NCBI GenBank assembly: GCA_039414355.1
Contig: JBCDJN010000064.1
Location: forward strand, 1-27,418
DNA from: JBCCQL01 sp039414355
GTDB taxonomy: Bacteria > Planctomycetota > Planctomycetia > Pirellulales > Lacipirellulaceae
Direction: 5' to 3'
Length of the DNA: 27,418 nucleotides
A model generated the notes under the pieces. It did no database searches. It saw nothing but the letters and a program-made list of their open reading frames with translations, and was not told the origin of the DNA. Both the position numbers and the translations under genes were made by a program. Below are positions 1 to 9,342 of the stretch, in pieces. Numbering within the stretch: the stretch's first letter is position 1; every line of letters begins with the position of its first letter.

Positions 1-1
1 C

Positions 2-2518
2 ACCTTCGTTTGCTCCAATAAGCCTCCCATTGATCTGAGCAACAGCCGGCCGCCGCAATCAGACGACGACCTCCGGTACTGGCTGCAAAACATGGTGGGG
101 GATCACGGCTTCTCCGTGCCCGAGACGCAGGAGGCGACGGGGCTCGACGCCTCGTCAATTCGAGATGCCTTGGATCGCTTTGGCATCGAGCGCGGCCAAC
201 AGGCGCCATCGGTGGCGGGCGGTCCTCGGCTGCGACTACTCCCCTACCCCGGTGGCCGGCACCCGCGCATAGGTTTCCGCGAGGCCGCCATCCGGCCGCA
301 ACGCGAGACCAAGGCGAGCGTCTTTACACCATGGGACCCCAAGAGCTACGTCGTGCTCGATGTGCCGGAGGCGATCTGGTCGAACCTTGGGCTGACCTAT
401 CTGGCGCACGTTGACGTCCCCACGCTTTGGGAGCAGAAGGAGATCGGGTTGAAGCCGCTGGAGTGGCGCCGCGGCGCCGACGGCCGCCTCCAGTGCGAGC
501 GAGAGCTGCCGAACGGCATCCGCTTTGGCGTCGATCTGGTCCCCCGCGACGACTCGGTGCAGATGGCGATGTGGATCCACAACGGGACCGAGTCGGAGCT
601 GACCGGTTTGCGGGTTCAGAACTGCGCCCTGCTGGCGGGCGCCAACGGGTTTTCCGCCCAGACTAACGACAACAAGGTGTTCTGGAAGTCGTACGCCGCG
701 TGCCGGGACGACAGCGGGAAACGTTGGATCATCATGGCTTGGTCGCCAATCCACGGAGCTTGGGGCAACGCCGAGTGTCCCTGCCTCCACGCCGACCCAA
801 AGTTCGCGGACTGCCCTCCAGGCGACACGGTCTCCGCGCGAGGCATGCTTTCGTTCTTCACCGGGACCGATATCCAGTCTGAGTTACAACGTTTGGAGCA
901 GACTGGCTGGAGAGAAGGCGCGCTCGCAACGCGAAAGGTTGCGCTCAGGGGGAACATCGTCGATGCGGAAACGGGTAAGCCCGTCGCCGCGAGGGTTCGC
1001 CTGCAGGACTCCCGTGGCCGCCGCTATACCGTGAACTCAACCGCCGGGCAGGCCGTCGGCTACCGCCGCGAGCTTTCCCACCTGCCGGACAGCCCGGAGG
1101 TCCACACGTCGGTCTCTGCCGACCCGTTTCATGTTGATCTTGAGCCGGGCGTCTATTCGCTCCGCGTCGAGCGCGGCAAGGAGTACCTGCCGGCTCTGCA
1201 GACGATTCGCGTGGGTGATGCGGGGGCCGATGTGGAGGTTCGCCTCCAGCGCTGGGCCAACGCCGCAGAGCGCGGCTGGTACTCGGGCGACCTGCACGTG
1301 CACCGCCCGTTGGAAGAGCTGCCGACGGCGATGCTGGCCGAGGACCTGAACGTTTCGTTTCCCATCACGCAATGGGTCACCGATTCGCGGTCGATCCCCA
1401 GCGAGGCCAGGAGCAGGGATTGGGGCCGCGGGCTGATTCGCGTCGATCCGTCGCACGTCATCCAGACGCGAAACACCGAGTACGAGATTATCACGGTCAA
1501 CGGCCGGCGCCACACGCTGGGTTCGCTGCTGGTGCTCAACCAGCGAACGCCGCTAACGCTCGGAACCCCCCCCGTGGCCGGCGTTGCGGGCGACGTCCAG
1601 CGGCAGGGTGCGCTGCTGGACCTCGACAAGCACTCGTGGCCTTGGTCGCTTGTGATCGCTCCCGTGATGGGGGTTGATCTCTTCGAGTTGGCGAACAACC
1701 ACCTTTGGGAAACCGACTTCGGTTTTCATGACTTCACGGTTGATACCGTTGGCGAGTACATGAACCTGGAGCGGAACAGCCGGGGCCTGACGGAACGCGG
1801 CTGGCTTCACTACGGTCTGGAGACCTACTACGCGCTGCTGAACTGCGGGCTCGACCTACGCGTCTCGGCCGGCACGGCGTCCGGCGTCCACCCGGTTCCT
1901 TTGGGTTTTGGCCGGGTCTACGTCCACTTGTCCAGCGGATTCGACTTCGAAGCCTGGATGGAAGGCCTGTCCGCGGGCCGCAGTTTTGTGACCACCGGAC
2001 CGCTCCTCTACGCGCGCTTCAACGGCGCGCAGCCGGGGGCGCGACTTGTGGCCGGCGGCGAGCGTGCGCAAGCCGTGCTCGTTGAAGGCGAGGCGCTCTC
2101 GCGGTCGCCGCTGCGGCGGATCGAGGTCCTCCGCAACGGCGAGCTTGTTCACTCGATCGTTCCCGCCAACGTGAAGCTTGCCGCGGGTGGCTACCGCTCG
2201 CGGTTCGAGGTTGACGTTTCCGTCGATTCCACAAGCTGGGTGGCGGTGCGGTGCTTCGAGGATCGAGTCGATGGCCGGGTCCGATTCGCCCACACTAATC
2301 CTGCGCACGTCGCCGTGCCGGGACGGCCGCTGATGCCATCGAAGGAGCAGATCGATTACCTCGTCGCCCGAGTCCGGCAGGAAGTCAGGAACAACGCCTC
2401 GGTGCTGGACCAAGCGTCGCTCGCCGAGTTCCGGCGAGCGTTGGGGTTCTATGAAGCCATCGCGACGCGTGTTCATGCCCAGAAGGATCGTGAAGAGAGG
2501 GTGGCCCATGCTCCGTGA
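2..2518 (+). CDS. CehA/McbA-like (PHP-fold) planctomycete protein, 5' partial
   Basis: The reading frame is open to the left edge, so the true N-terminus lies outside; the ATG at 92 is internal, because the 30 codons before it read as sensible protein (DDLRYWLQNMVGDHGF) that continues into a helical segment. The visible 838 residues form three parts: this helical segment; a beta-rich planctomycete domain (about 1120 bases in) whose exact function I do not know; and a C-terminal half resembling CehA/McbA-type metallohydrolases, with GDLHVH at about 1286-1303 and a conserved tail (AGRSFVTTGPLL near 1975). Typical PHP metal sites also use an Asp in a GSD/GTD motif; here the matching stretch reads AGTASGVHP, so catalysis is uncertain. 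It overlaps the next gene by 11 bp and heads the visible glycan operon. Substrate unknown. The family resemblance is fairly sure; hydrolase activity is not. Confidence 0.8.
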   Translation, partial: TFVCSNKPPIDLSNSRPPQSDDDLRYWLQNMVGDHGFSVPETQEATGLDASSIRDALDRFGIERGQQAPSVAGGPRLRLLPYPGGRHPRIGFREAAIRPQRETKASVFTPWDPKSYVVLDVPEAIWSNLGLTYLAHVDVPTLWEQKEIGLKPLEWRRGADGRLQCERELPNGIRFGVDLVPRDDSVQMAMWIHNGTESELTGLRVQNCALLAGANGFSAQTNDNKVFWKSYAACRDDSGKRWIIMAWSPIHGAWGNAECPCLHADPKFADCPPGDTVSARGMLSFFTGTDIQSELQRLEQTGWREGALATRKVALRGNIVDAETGKPVAARVRLQDSRGRRYTVNSTAGQAVGYRRELSHLPDSPEVHTSVSADPFHVDLEPGVYSLRVERGKEYLPALQTIRVGDAGADVEVRLQRWANAAERGWYSGDLHVHRPLEELPTAMLAEDLNVSFPITQWVTDSRSIPSEARSRDWGRGLIRVDPSHVIQTRNTEYEIITVNGRRHTLGSLLVLNQRTPLTLGTPPVAGVAGDVQRQGALLDLDKHSWPWSLVIAPVMGVDLFELANNHLWETDFGFHDFTVDTVGEYMNLERNSRGLTERGWLHYGLETYYALLNCGLDLRVSAGTASGVHPVPLGFGRVYVHLSSGFDFEAWMEGLSAGRSFVTTGPLLYARFNGAQPGARLVAGGERAQAVLVEGEALSRSPLRRIEVLRNGELVHSIVPANVKLAAGGYRSRFEVDVSVDSTSWVAVRCFEDRVDGRVRFAHTNPAHVAVPGRPLMPSKEQIDYLVARVRQEVRNNASVLDQASLAEFRRALGFYEAIATRVHAQKDREERVAHAP

Positions 2519-5246
2519 TCGCAAGAGCGTCTTACGAGCGGCGCGAGCGACCGCCGCTGCGGTGTGCGTGGTGATGCTCGCTTTGAGCGCCTTCGCCGGC
2601 GACTTGAGGCCGCCGGCGGCGGCCTCGCCCGTGACGCTTCAGCTTGGCGGGGCCGACGCATGGCGCCCGCATGGCGGAGGCCTTGAGGAGCGCGGTACCG
2701 AGCTGATGCTGCGGCCGCAGGGGGGGCACTTCTACGTCGAGCGGAGTCTCCCCGCCCTCAAGGGACCGGCGATTCTCGAGATGGAGATCAAGGCAACCGC
2801 GGGCGGTGAAGAGCCCTACGTTTCGTGGGCCACCGAAGGGACTCGCGATTGGCGCTCCTTCGTCCGTATCCCGATCGTGTACTCCGGCGAGTGGCAGCGA
2901 TACGCGTTGCCGATAACCGCTGGCGACGCCCTGGTTGGGCTGCGCCTCTCGTTCGGGGGGCCCGGCGGCGAGATCGCCATCCGCAACGCGACGCTCCGCC
3001 AGGTCGATCTTCGGGGGGCTTTGCCCGCGGTCGCCGACCAACGGGTCCAACGGGCAGCACTACGCTTGACCTACGACTCCGCGAGCCGCAGCTACCGACT
3101 TGCAGACAGCCGAACCGGGCGGGTTTGGCGATCGGAGCCGCTCCCCGGCTTGCTCGCCGTCGAGGGGGCTGAAGCGGCCGGCGAGACCATTGCGCTCTAT
3201 CTGCTGAACCGCTTCAACGGCCGCCGAGCGACGCTGCACGCGTCGCTGGGCGACGACGCGACCGTGACCTTCCGCGTGAAGGCTTCGGCCGAGGGCGACG
3301 CGATCGCCGGCCTGCAGCAGCTGCCGCCGCGCTTTGCCACCGACTTCCGCGACGGAGCGCTGGTCTTCTGTGACCGCTCATGCGGCGTGCTGCTCGATCA
3401 GCGGGACACGACGTACTCCCACTGGCCACTTCGCGTGTATGGCAGCACCCACTGCCTCGACATGCCGTGGATCGGCGTGTTTGACCAAGGGCGCGGCGAC
3501 GGCGTGATGACGGTGATCGACACACCCGCCGATGCCGAGGTGAGCCTGATCGCTGACGCCGAGGGCCGGCACTGGCCGCAGCCGAGGTGGATGGCGTCGA
3601 TGGATCGGTTTGGCTACGAGCGCTCTTGCACGATGCACTTCTTCGATGGCGGAGGCTACGTCGCTCTGGCGAAGCGGTACCGCGAAGTCGCTCGGAAGGC
3701 CGGTCTCTTGAAGACCCTTGAAGAGAAGGCCAGGGACAAGCCCGAGTTGGCGCGGATTAAGGGGGCTCCACTCCTCTGGGCGGGGCGTGACGCGAAGGAG
3801 CAGATGGAGGTAGCCGCGGCGCTCGGCGTCCGCCGGGGCGTTGTCAACAACTGTACGAAGCGGCACAAGGTCGAGTGGCTCACGGAACGCGGTTACCTGG
3901 TCGGCCGCTACGACAGCTACACGGACATCTTCGAGGGCCCCGTCGACTTCCAACGGGACGACATCGACAAGACCGCCGTGCGACTGCGACCGGGCCTCGG
4001 TCCGATGAACGGCTGGCAGTTTGAGGATGGGCGGCAAATGGCGTGGCGGTCGTCGGCGTTCTGGATGCAGGCGGCCCGCTCGTACGTGCCACGCCACCTT
4101 GCGAAGAGCGGCCACAACTCCCGGTTTGTCGACGTCGCCGTGGCCGCGACGCCAACCGAGGACTGGGCCCCCGAACACACCTTCGATCGCCGCCAGGACC
4201 TCGCGCAGCGGCGGGAGGTCTTTACCTACCTCAACGAGCTAGGGCTGCCCCTTGGGACCGAGCACGGCAACGACTGGGCGGCCGATCTCGTGGATTGGCA
4301 TGAGGGGTCGCTGAGTGGGCCGTTCTGGTGGTCGTCGTGGCCAGCGGGCCATCTCAAGGCGCCGACGCGTGAGCAGCTCTCGGACAACTACTTGAAGTTC
4401 GGCATGGGTTACGCCCACCGCGTGCCGCTCTGGCAGCTGGTGTACCACGACTGCCTGGTCAGCTCCTGGTACTGGGGCGAGAACGCCGGCATGCTCTACC
4501 ACGCGGCGCCGGAGCTAGCCGATCGGAAAGACCTGTTCACACTGCTGTACGGGGGCACGCCGCTCCTCTGGATCGACTCTCCCGATCGCGGCTACGGCTG
4601 GCCGAAGAACCAGCGGCGTTGGCTGAAGACACACCACGACACCTGCAAGTTCTTCGAGGAGGTCGCCTTCGCCGAGCTCACCGACCACCAGTTCTTGAGT
4701 GACGATCGCGCGTTGCAGCGGAGCAGCTTCTCCGGCGGCGCGGAGGTCACCGTGAACTTCAGCGACGAGCCGCGCCAACTTTCCGACAAGTCGGGGGTCG
4801 AGCTGGCGCCGCTAGGGTACCTGGCGACCGCGCCCGGTTTTGTTCAAGAGCGACTCACGGTCGATGGCCAGACCGTTTCACGGGCCAAAACGGACGGGTG
4901 GATTATGCTGGAGTCTAAGCAGCCGATCTCACGCGACGGGATTGAAGCCTCCGGTCGCGTGACGCTCTTCGAGGTCTCCCCCAGCGAGTGGCGCGTGGTC
5001 GGTGAACCCGGCCGCGAGTACGCGTTCGATCTCGCCGAGATCACCGGCTGGCCGGAATCGCGATCGGTCGAAGTCCGCTCGGTCGACGAGGCTGGGCAGA
5101 TGGGGCCATCGATCTCCGCGACGACAGTGAGCCAGCGCTTGGAGTTGGCGGCGACGGATCAGGTCTGGTGCTTTGCAATCATCGCCGGCGAGGCAAGTGA
5201 CGCCGGAGCGGCAACGTCGATGACGACCCGAGAGGAACCGAATTGA
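2508..5246 (+). CDS. Secreted GH101/GH129-like glycoside hydrolase
   Basis: About 912 residues. The start at 2508 is chosen over an in-frame ATG at 2451 because it is preceded by AGAGAGG at 2494-2500 and gives a clean Sec signal peptide (hydrophobic core VCVVMLALSAFAG). A beta-sandwich-like N-terminal third is followed by a probable TIM barrel. The sequence RFVDV (Asp542) and, 43 residues on, GTEHG (Glu585) resemble the nucleophile and acid/base of the endo- and exo-alpha-N-acetylgalactosaminidase families GH101 and GH129; that spacing is closer to what I recall for GH129. WAADLVDWHEG follows, as in these families. If correct, it would cleave alpha-linked GalNAc or a similar sugar outside the cytoplasm. 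It overlaps the upstream gene by 11 bp and the downstream gene by 4 bp. Other retaining TIM-barrel families remain possible. Confidence 0.65.
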   Translation: MLRDRKSVLRAARATAAAVCVVMLALSAFAGDLRPPAAASPVTLQLGGADAWRPHGGGLEERGTELMLRPQGGHFYVERSLPALKGPAILEMEIKATAGGEEPYVSWATEGTRDWRSFVRIPIVYSGEWQRYALPITAGDALVGLRLSFGGPGGEIAIRNATLRQVDLRGALPAVADQRVQRAALRLTYDSASRSYRLADSRTGRVWRSEPLPGLLAVEGAEAAGETIALYLLNRFNGRRATLHASLGDDATVTFRVKASAEGDAIAGLQQLPPRFATDFRDGALVFCDRSCGVLLDQRDTTYSHWPLRVYGSTHCLDMPWIGVFDQGRGDGVMTVIDTPADAEVSLIADAEGRHWPQPRWMASMDRFGYERSCTMHFFDGGGYVALAKRYREVARKAGLLKTLEEKARDKPELARIKGAPLLWAGRDAKEQMEVAAALGVRRGVVNNCTKRHKVEWLTERGYLVGRYDSYTDIFEGPVDFQRDDIDKTAVRLRPGLGPMNGWQFEDGRQMAWRSSAFWMQAARSYVPRHLAKSGHNSRFVDVAVAATPTEDWAPEHTFDRRQDLAQRREVFTYLNELGLPLGTEHGNDWAADLVDWHEGSLSGPFWWSSWPAGHLKAPTREQLSDNYLKFGMGYAHRVPLWQLVYHDCLVSSWYWGENAGMLYHAAPELADRKDLFTLLYGGTPLLWIDSPDRGYGWPKNQRRWLKTHHDTCKFFEEVAFAELTDHQFLSDDRALQRSSFSGGAEVTVNFSDEPRQLSDKSGVELAPLGYLATAPGFVQERLTVDGQTVSRAKTDGWIMLESKQPISRDGIEASGRVTLFEVSPSEWRVVGEPGREYAFDLAEITGWPESRSVEVRSVDEAGQMGPSISATTVSQRLELAATDQVWCFAIIAGEASDAGAATSMTTREEPN

Positions 5247-6043
5247 TCATCCTGAATCGTTACAAGTCGCTCCTCGCAGGATGCTTGGTCGCCGCCGCTG
5301 TTGGCTCGACTGCGTCAGACGCCGCCTATGTGGAGTTTGCGTACATCGGCAAGACGTTCGCAGACTTCTCCGCGCCCTACGACGTGTCCGACGGAATCAC
5401 GGCACGCTTCGTGCTCGACCTTCCGTCTGTCGTGAACTTGCCGCTTGGAAGCTACTTCCCCGATCTGCGTGATGGCCGTCTCCTGATGTCCGACGGCGTG
5501 CGCGTGGAGAGCGTCCCCGGCGGCAACGCCCAAGCGTTCCCGACCGTCTTGCTGTCCACCGGCGCCGACGGAGTGCCAACCGATTGGAAGGTGGCGATCG
5601 ACACCGTCGACGCGAGCCAAGGCATCTTCACCGAGAGCTACGATTGCGTCTTCTCCGACCTCGGCCCGGCGTGCGACTTCACGTCCGCGGCCAACACACC
5701 GCTCGCTTGGGTCTCAGATGACCTTGGGGAGTGGACCGTCAGCACGTTCGTGCCGGGCGACTTCAATCGCGATGGCGCCGTCGACGCGGCGGACTTTACG
5801 GTGTGGAGGGATTCGGTCGGCGAAACGGGCGGACTGCTCGACGCGGACCACGACCTGAACGGCGTCGTCGACGCGGGGGACTACCAGCTCTGGCGCGCCA
5901 ACTTCGGCGCAGCAGCTGCCTCGGCCGCCACGGCGGCGCCCAGTCCCGGATCCGCCGCGCTGCTTTTCGTCGGCCTCGGGTTTGCGATCGCGCGTCGGCC
6001 TGTTACGCCTCGGTCCATGATCGTTAGCGAGCCCACGTCCTGA
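5243..6043 (+). CDS. Dockerin-like repeat and PEP-CTERM-like surface protein
   Basis: About 266 residues. It starts at TTG 5243, which shares four bases with the TGA of the previous gene (TTGA); AGAGGAA at 5231-5237 supports this start and suggests translational coupling. An N-terminal signal peptide (about residues 1-27) is followed by a domain of unknown function (about 28-165). Two dockerin type I-like calcium loops follow: GDFNRDGAVDAADF at about 172 and ADHDLNGVVDAGDY at about 201. The C-terminus has a PEP-CTERM-like anchor, PSPGSAALLFVGLGFAIARR, from residue 233. Unusually, 14 residues follow the Arg pair, where this anchor normally ends. In planctomycetes such proteins are exported and probably surface-attached; the dockerin repeats are not evidence of a cellulosome. 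The function of the N-terminal domain is unknown. Confidence 0.85.
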   Translation: MIILNRYKSLLAGCLVAAAVGSTASDAAYVEFAYIGKTFADFSAPYDVSDGITARFVLDLPSVVNLPLGSYFPDLRDGRLLMSDGVRVESVPGGNAQAFPTVLLSTGADGVPTDWKVAIDTVDASQGIFTESYDCVFSDLGPACDFTSAANTPLAWVSDDLGEWTVSTFVPGDFNRDGAVDAADFTVWRDSVGETGGLLDADHDLNGVVDAGDYQLWRANFGAAAASAATAAPSPGSAALLFVGLGFAIARRPVTPRSMIVSEPTS

Positions 6044-6102
6044 TCCCGCTTCTCATTCGCCACTCCTAATCAGTTCCAATACGCCTCTTCGTGCCACGGA
6101 CC

Positions 6103-9100
6103 ATGAGCTTCACCACCTCTCAAGATCGGCGCCCGCCGGTGTTCGCGTTCCTCTTCGTCTGCCTTGTCATCGCGAGGGCGTCGTCGGCGGACTCCGTGCT
6201 TTCAGTCGGCGGGCTGCAATGCGAGCACCGCGTAAACCCTCTAGGGGTCGATGAGACCCGCCCGGAGCTCAGTTGGCTGCTGGCCTCGGAGTCGCGTGGC
6301 GCCAAGCAGACCGCTTATCAAGTGCTCGTCGCGTCGACGCCCGAGCGACTGTCGCCCGGCAAAGCCGACCTCTGGGACAGCGGAAAGACCGACAGCGACG
6401 CCACGTTCGGCGTCGCCTACGCTGGTAAACCGCTCGACTCGGGTCAGCGCTGCTACTGGACGGTGCGGGTCTGGGATCAAGACGGAGCAGAGTCGGAATG
6501 GAGTCCCCCTTCTCGGTGGTCGATCGGGCTCCTGAGTCAGGGCGACTGGCAGGCGCAGTGGATCGGCTACGACGCGCTGCGGGGTGAGGCGAATCACGCG
6601 GCGCCGCTTGAGGGCGCGCAGTGGGTTCTGCACGGGGGAGACAGCCTCGAAGCCCTCCCGAAGGGTAATCGGCTGTACGTTGGCAAGCTGGAGTTGCCGG
6701 ACGATGCGCTCATCGCTTCGGCCGAGGCGTTGGTTGCCGGCGACAACAAGTTCTGGCTCGCGGTCAACGGAGACATGGCGATCCACGACGGCGTGGGCTG
6801 GCAGGGTGTGAAGCCAGTCAGTATCGAGGGGTACCTTCGCCCCGGAGACAATGAGCTCCGCCTGCGGGTGTTCAATGAGTCGCCCGGCCCGAGTGGCCTG
6901 CTGGTGAAGATCCGCGTTGAGCTGATGGACGGCGACGTCGTTGAGGTGGTGACCGATGGCACGTGGCAGTCCGCCGCCAGCCTCGGTAAGCACTGGCCGA
7001 GTCGGCCGATTGATCCGAAGGAACTGAGCCCTTGTGCTGTGGTTGGCGACTACGGCTGCGCCCCGTGGGGCGAGTCGGTGCTCCGCGACCTGCACCTTCC
7101 GCTGCCGCCGCTGATCCGGCACGAGTTCAGCGTCAAGAAGCCCGTCAAGCAAGCCACGCTCTACCTTTCCTCCCTCGGCATCGCCGACGCCCACCTGAAC
7201 GGGCAGCGCGTCTCCGACGAGCGGTTCACACCCGGGTGGAGCGACTACCGCAAGCGTGTCTACTACCGCGCGTACGACGTGACCGAAAGCGTCCACACCG
7301 GGATGAATGCGGTGGGGGGCGTGCTGTCTGACGGTTGGTACAGCGGCTACGTCGGTTGGGGCCGGGCCCGGGACCATTACGGCACGAAGCCGCGGATGCG
7401 GATGCAGCTCAACCTGGTCTACGAAGACGGCCAGACAGAAGTCATCGGCACCGGCAGCGACTGGAAGGCCGCAGCGGGACCGACCTCCGAGGCCGACTTC
7501 TTGATGGGCGAAGCATACGACGCCCAGGCGACCAAGGAAGGCTGGGATGCGCCAGGCTACGACGACACCAACTGGGACGGCGTGGTGGTTGGCGCCGACG
7601 CGCCGCCGGTTGTGGAAGCTCACCCGGGGCCGCCCGTGGTGACCATCGCCGAGGTGGCGCCGGTCGCCATCACCGAGCCGCTGAAGGGCGTTTATGTCTT
7701 CGACCTAGGGCAGTACCTCGCGGGCGTCGCCCGACTCCGCGTCGAGGGTCGGCCCGGGCAGCTGATCCGACTCCGCTTCGCCGAACGGCTGAACCCGGAC
7801 GGCACGCTCTACACCACCAACCTCCGCGGCGCCCGGTGCGTGGACACCTACACCTGCCGTGGCGAGGGGCGCGAGGAGTGGGAGCCGCGATTCACGTTCC
7901 ACGGGTTTCAGTACGTGGAGGTGACGGGGCTGGAGGCGCCGCCGACCACGGACACGATCACCGGCCTCGCGTTCAGCAGCGACACGCCCGCCGTCGGCGA
8001 GTTCGCGTGCTCAAGCGACATGCTCAACCGGCTGGTGAAGAACATCTACTCGACGCAACGGGCGAACTTCATCGATGTGCCCACCGACTGCCCGCAGCGC
8101 GACGAGCGGCTCGGGTGGACCGGCGATGCGCAGGTCTACATCACAGCGGCTTGCTTGCTCACGGACGCGCAGGCGTTCTTTACGAAGTGGCTGGTGGATC
8201 TCACGGACGGCCAGCGCGAAGACGGACAGTTCCCCACGGTGGCTCCGCTGGTGGTCGCCAGCGGCGATGGCGGCCCCGCGTGGGCCGATGCCGGTGTGAT
8301 CTGCCCCTGGGCGATCTACGAGACCTACGCCGACGAGCGGTTGCTAGCGAACTGCTACCCGTCGATGAAACGCTTCGTCGACTTCTGCCGGAGCCGCTGC
8401 TCGGAAGACATGAAGGCGCCCACCAGCTTCCATTGCTTCGGTGACTGGCTCAGCGTCAAAGCTGATACGCCTAAAGACGTCATTTACATGGCGTACTTTG
8501 CGCACTCCACCGACCTGCTCTCGCGGGCCGCGGCCGTGCTGGGCAAGACGGCAGACGCCGAGCGGTACCGGGCGCTTCGGAAAGAGATTCAGCAGGCCTT
8601 CAATCGGGACTACGTGTCGCCGGATGGGACCATCAAGGGCGACACGCAGTGCGTGTACGCGATGGCGATCTCGTACGAACTGCTCGACGAATCCATGCGA
8701 GTCAAGGCGGGAGAGCGGCTGGTCAACGACATCGAGGCGCGCGGCGACCACCTGTCGACCGGCTTCGTCGGCACCAAGGACTTGATGCTGGCCCTCGCCA
8801 AGATCGGTCGCAACGACATCGCCTACCGCCTGCTGCTGCAGGAGTCCTATCCGTCATGGGGTTTCTCAATCGGGCACGGCGCCACAAGCATTTGGGAGCG
8901 TTGGGACGGGTGGACCCCGGACGGCGGGTTCCAGGACCCGGGGATGAACTCGTTCGCGCACTATTCATTCGGGGCGGTCTACCGCTGGATGGTTGAGAAC
9001 ATCGGCGGCATCCAAAACGGCGGCGCCGCCTACCGAAAGATCACGCTGGCGCCCTCTTTCGCGGGCGGGCTCGACTACGCATCGGTCCGCTACCAGTCGA

Positions 9101-9342
9101 TCCGGGGCGACATCGTTTCGGACTGGCGGCGCGACGGTGATCGGCTCCAGTGGCGGGTGACGATCCCGCCGAACACAACCGCCGAGCTCAGGATCCCTCG
9201 AGCCGCGAACACGGTCTTGCAGGAAGGCGGCAACGCCATCGACGAGGTCGAGGGCGTCCACGCGGTCTCCGAGGGCGACGCCGCCTATGCCGTGTCGGTT
9301 GGTTCGGGCTCCTACTCCTTCACCCTGGAGCCCGTCGAGTGA
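6103..9342 (+). CDS. Alpha-L-rhamnosidase, glycoside hydrolase family 78
   Basis: About 1079 residues from ATG 6103; a GTG at 6091 is in frame and would add four residues. The signal peptide is short (FAFLFVCLVIARASSA). Layout follows GH78: N-terminal Ig-like domain (about 30-140), Bac_rhamnosid_N-type beta-sandwich, concanavalin-like domain, (alpha/alpha)6 catalytic barrel, and a C-terminal beta domain. Hallmarks are CPQRDERLGWTGDA ending at Ala676, with the likely acid Glu668, and GATSIWERWDGWTP near residue 926. These motifs are diagnostic of inverting enzymes releasing terminal alpha-L-rhamnose. It follows the dockerin gene by 59 bp and overlaps the GH110 gene by 4 bp, so it is probably co-expressed with both. 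Substrates could include rhamnogalacturonan, ulvan or rhamnose-bearing exopolysaccharide; the sequence does not decide. Confidence 0.95.
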   Translation: MSFTTSQDRRPPVFAFLFVCLVIARASSADSVLSVGGLQCEHRVNPLGVDETRPELSWLLASESRGAKQTAYQVLVASTPERLSPGKADLWDSGKTDSDATFGVAYAGKPLDSGQRCYWTVRVWDQDGAESEWSPPSRWSIGLLSQGDWQAQWIGYDALRGEANHAAPLEGAQWVLHGGDSLEALPKGNRLYVGKLELPDDALIASAEALVAGDNKFWLAVNGDMAIHDGVGWQGVKPVSIEGYLRPGDNELRLRVFNESPGPSGLLVKIRVELMDGDVVEVVTDGTWQSAASLGKHWPSRPIDPKELSPCAVVGDYGCAPWGESVLRDLHLPLPPLIRHEFSVKKPVKQATLYLSSLGIADAHLNGQRVSDERFTPGWSDYRKRVYYRAYDVTESVHTGMNAVGGVLSDGWYSGYVGWGRARDHYGTKPRMRMQLNLVYEDGQTEVIGTGSDWKAAAGPTSEADFLMGEAYDAQATKEGWDAPGYDDTNWDGVVVGADAPPVVEAHPGPPVVTIAEVAPVAITEPLKGVYVFDLGQYLAGVARLRVEGRPGQLIRLRFAERLNPDGTLYTTNLRGARCVDTYTCRGEGREEWEPRFTFHGFQYVEVTGLEAPPTTDTITGLAFSSDTPAVGEFACSSDMLNRLVKNIYSTQRANFIDVPTDCPQRDERLGWTGDAQVYITAACLLTDAQAFFTKWLVDLTDGQREDGQFPTVAPLVVASGDGGPAWADAGVICPWAIYETYADERLLANCYPSMKRFVDFCRSRCSEDMKAPTSFHCFGDWLSVKADTPKDVIYMAYFAHSTDLLSRAAAVLGKTADAERYRALRKEIQQAFNRDYVSPDGTIKGDTQCVYAMAISYELLDESMRVKAGERLVNDIEARGDHLSTGFVGTKDLMLALAKIGRNDIAYRLLLQESYPSWGFSIGHGATSIWERWDGWTPDGGFQDPGMNSFAHYSFGAVYRWMVENIGGIQNGGAAYRKITLAPSFAGGLDYASVRYQSIRGDIVSDWRRDGDRLQWRVTIPPNTTAELRIPRAANTVLQEGGNAIDEVEGVHAVSEGDAAYAVSVGSGSYSFTLEPVE

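Noticed and set aside
5758..5910. Dockerin repeats as a sign of a cellulosome
   Set aside because: No cohesin domain is visible, and dockerin-like calcium loops with PEP-CTERM anchors are common in planctomycetes without cellulosomes.
6241..7623. Minus-strand frame (460 codons) opposite the GH78 gene
   Set aside because: Shadow of a clear alpha-L-rhamnosidase; Val/Arg/His-rich composition with no domain.
9150..9338. N-terminal extension of the GH110-type gene
   Set aside because: The added residues are Arg-rich shadow of the GH78 gene; the GTG at 9339 has a ribosome-binding site and begins directly with a signal peptide.
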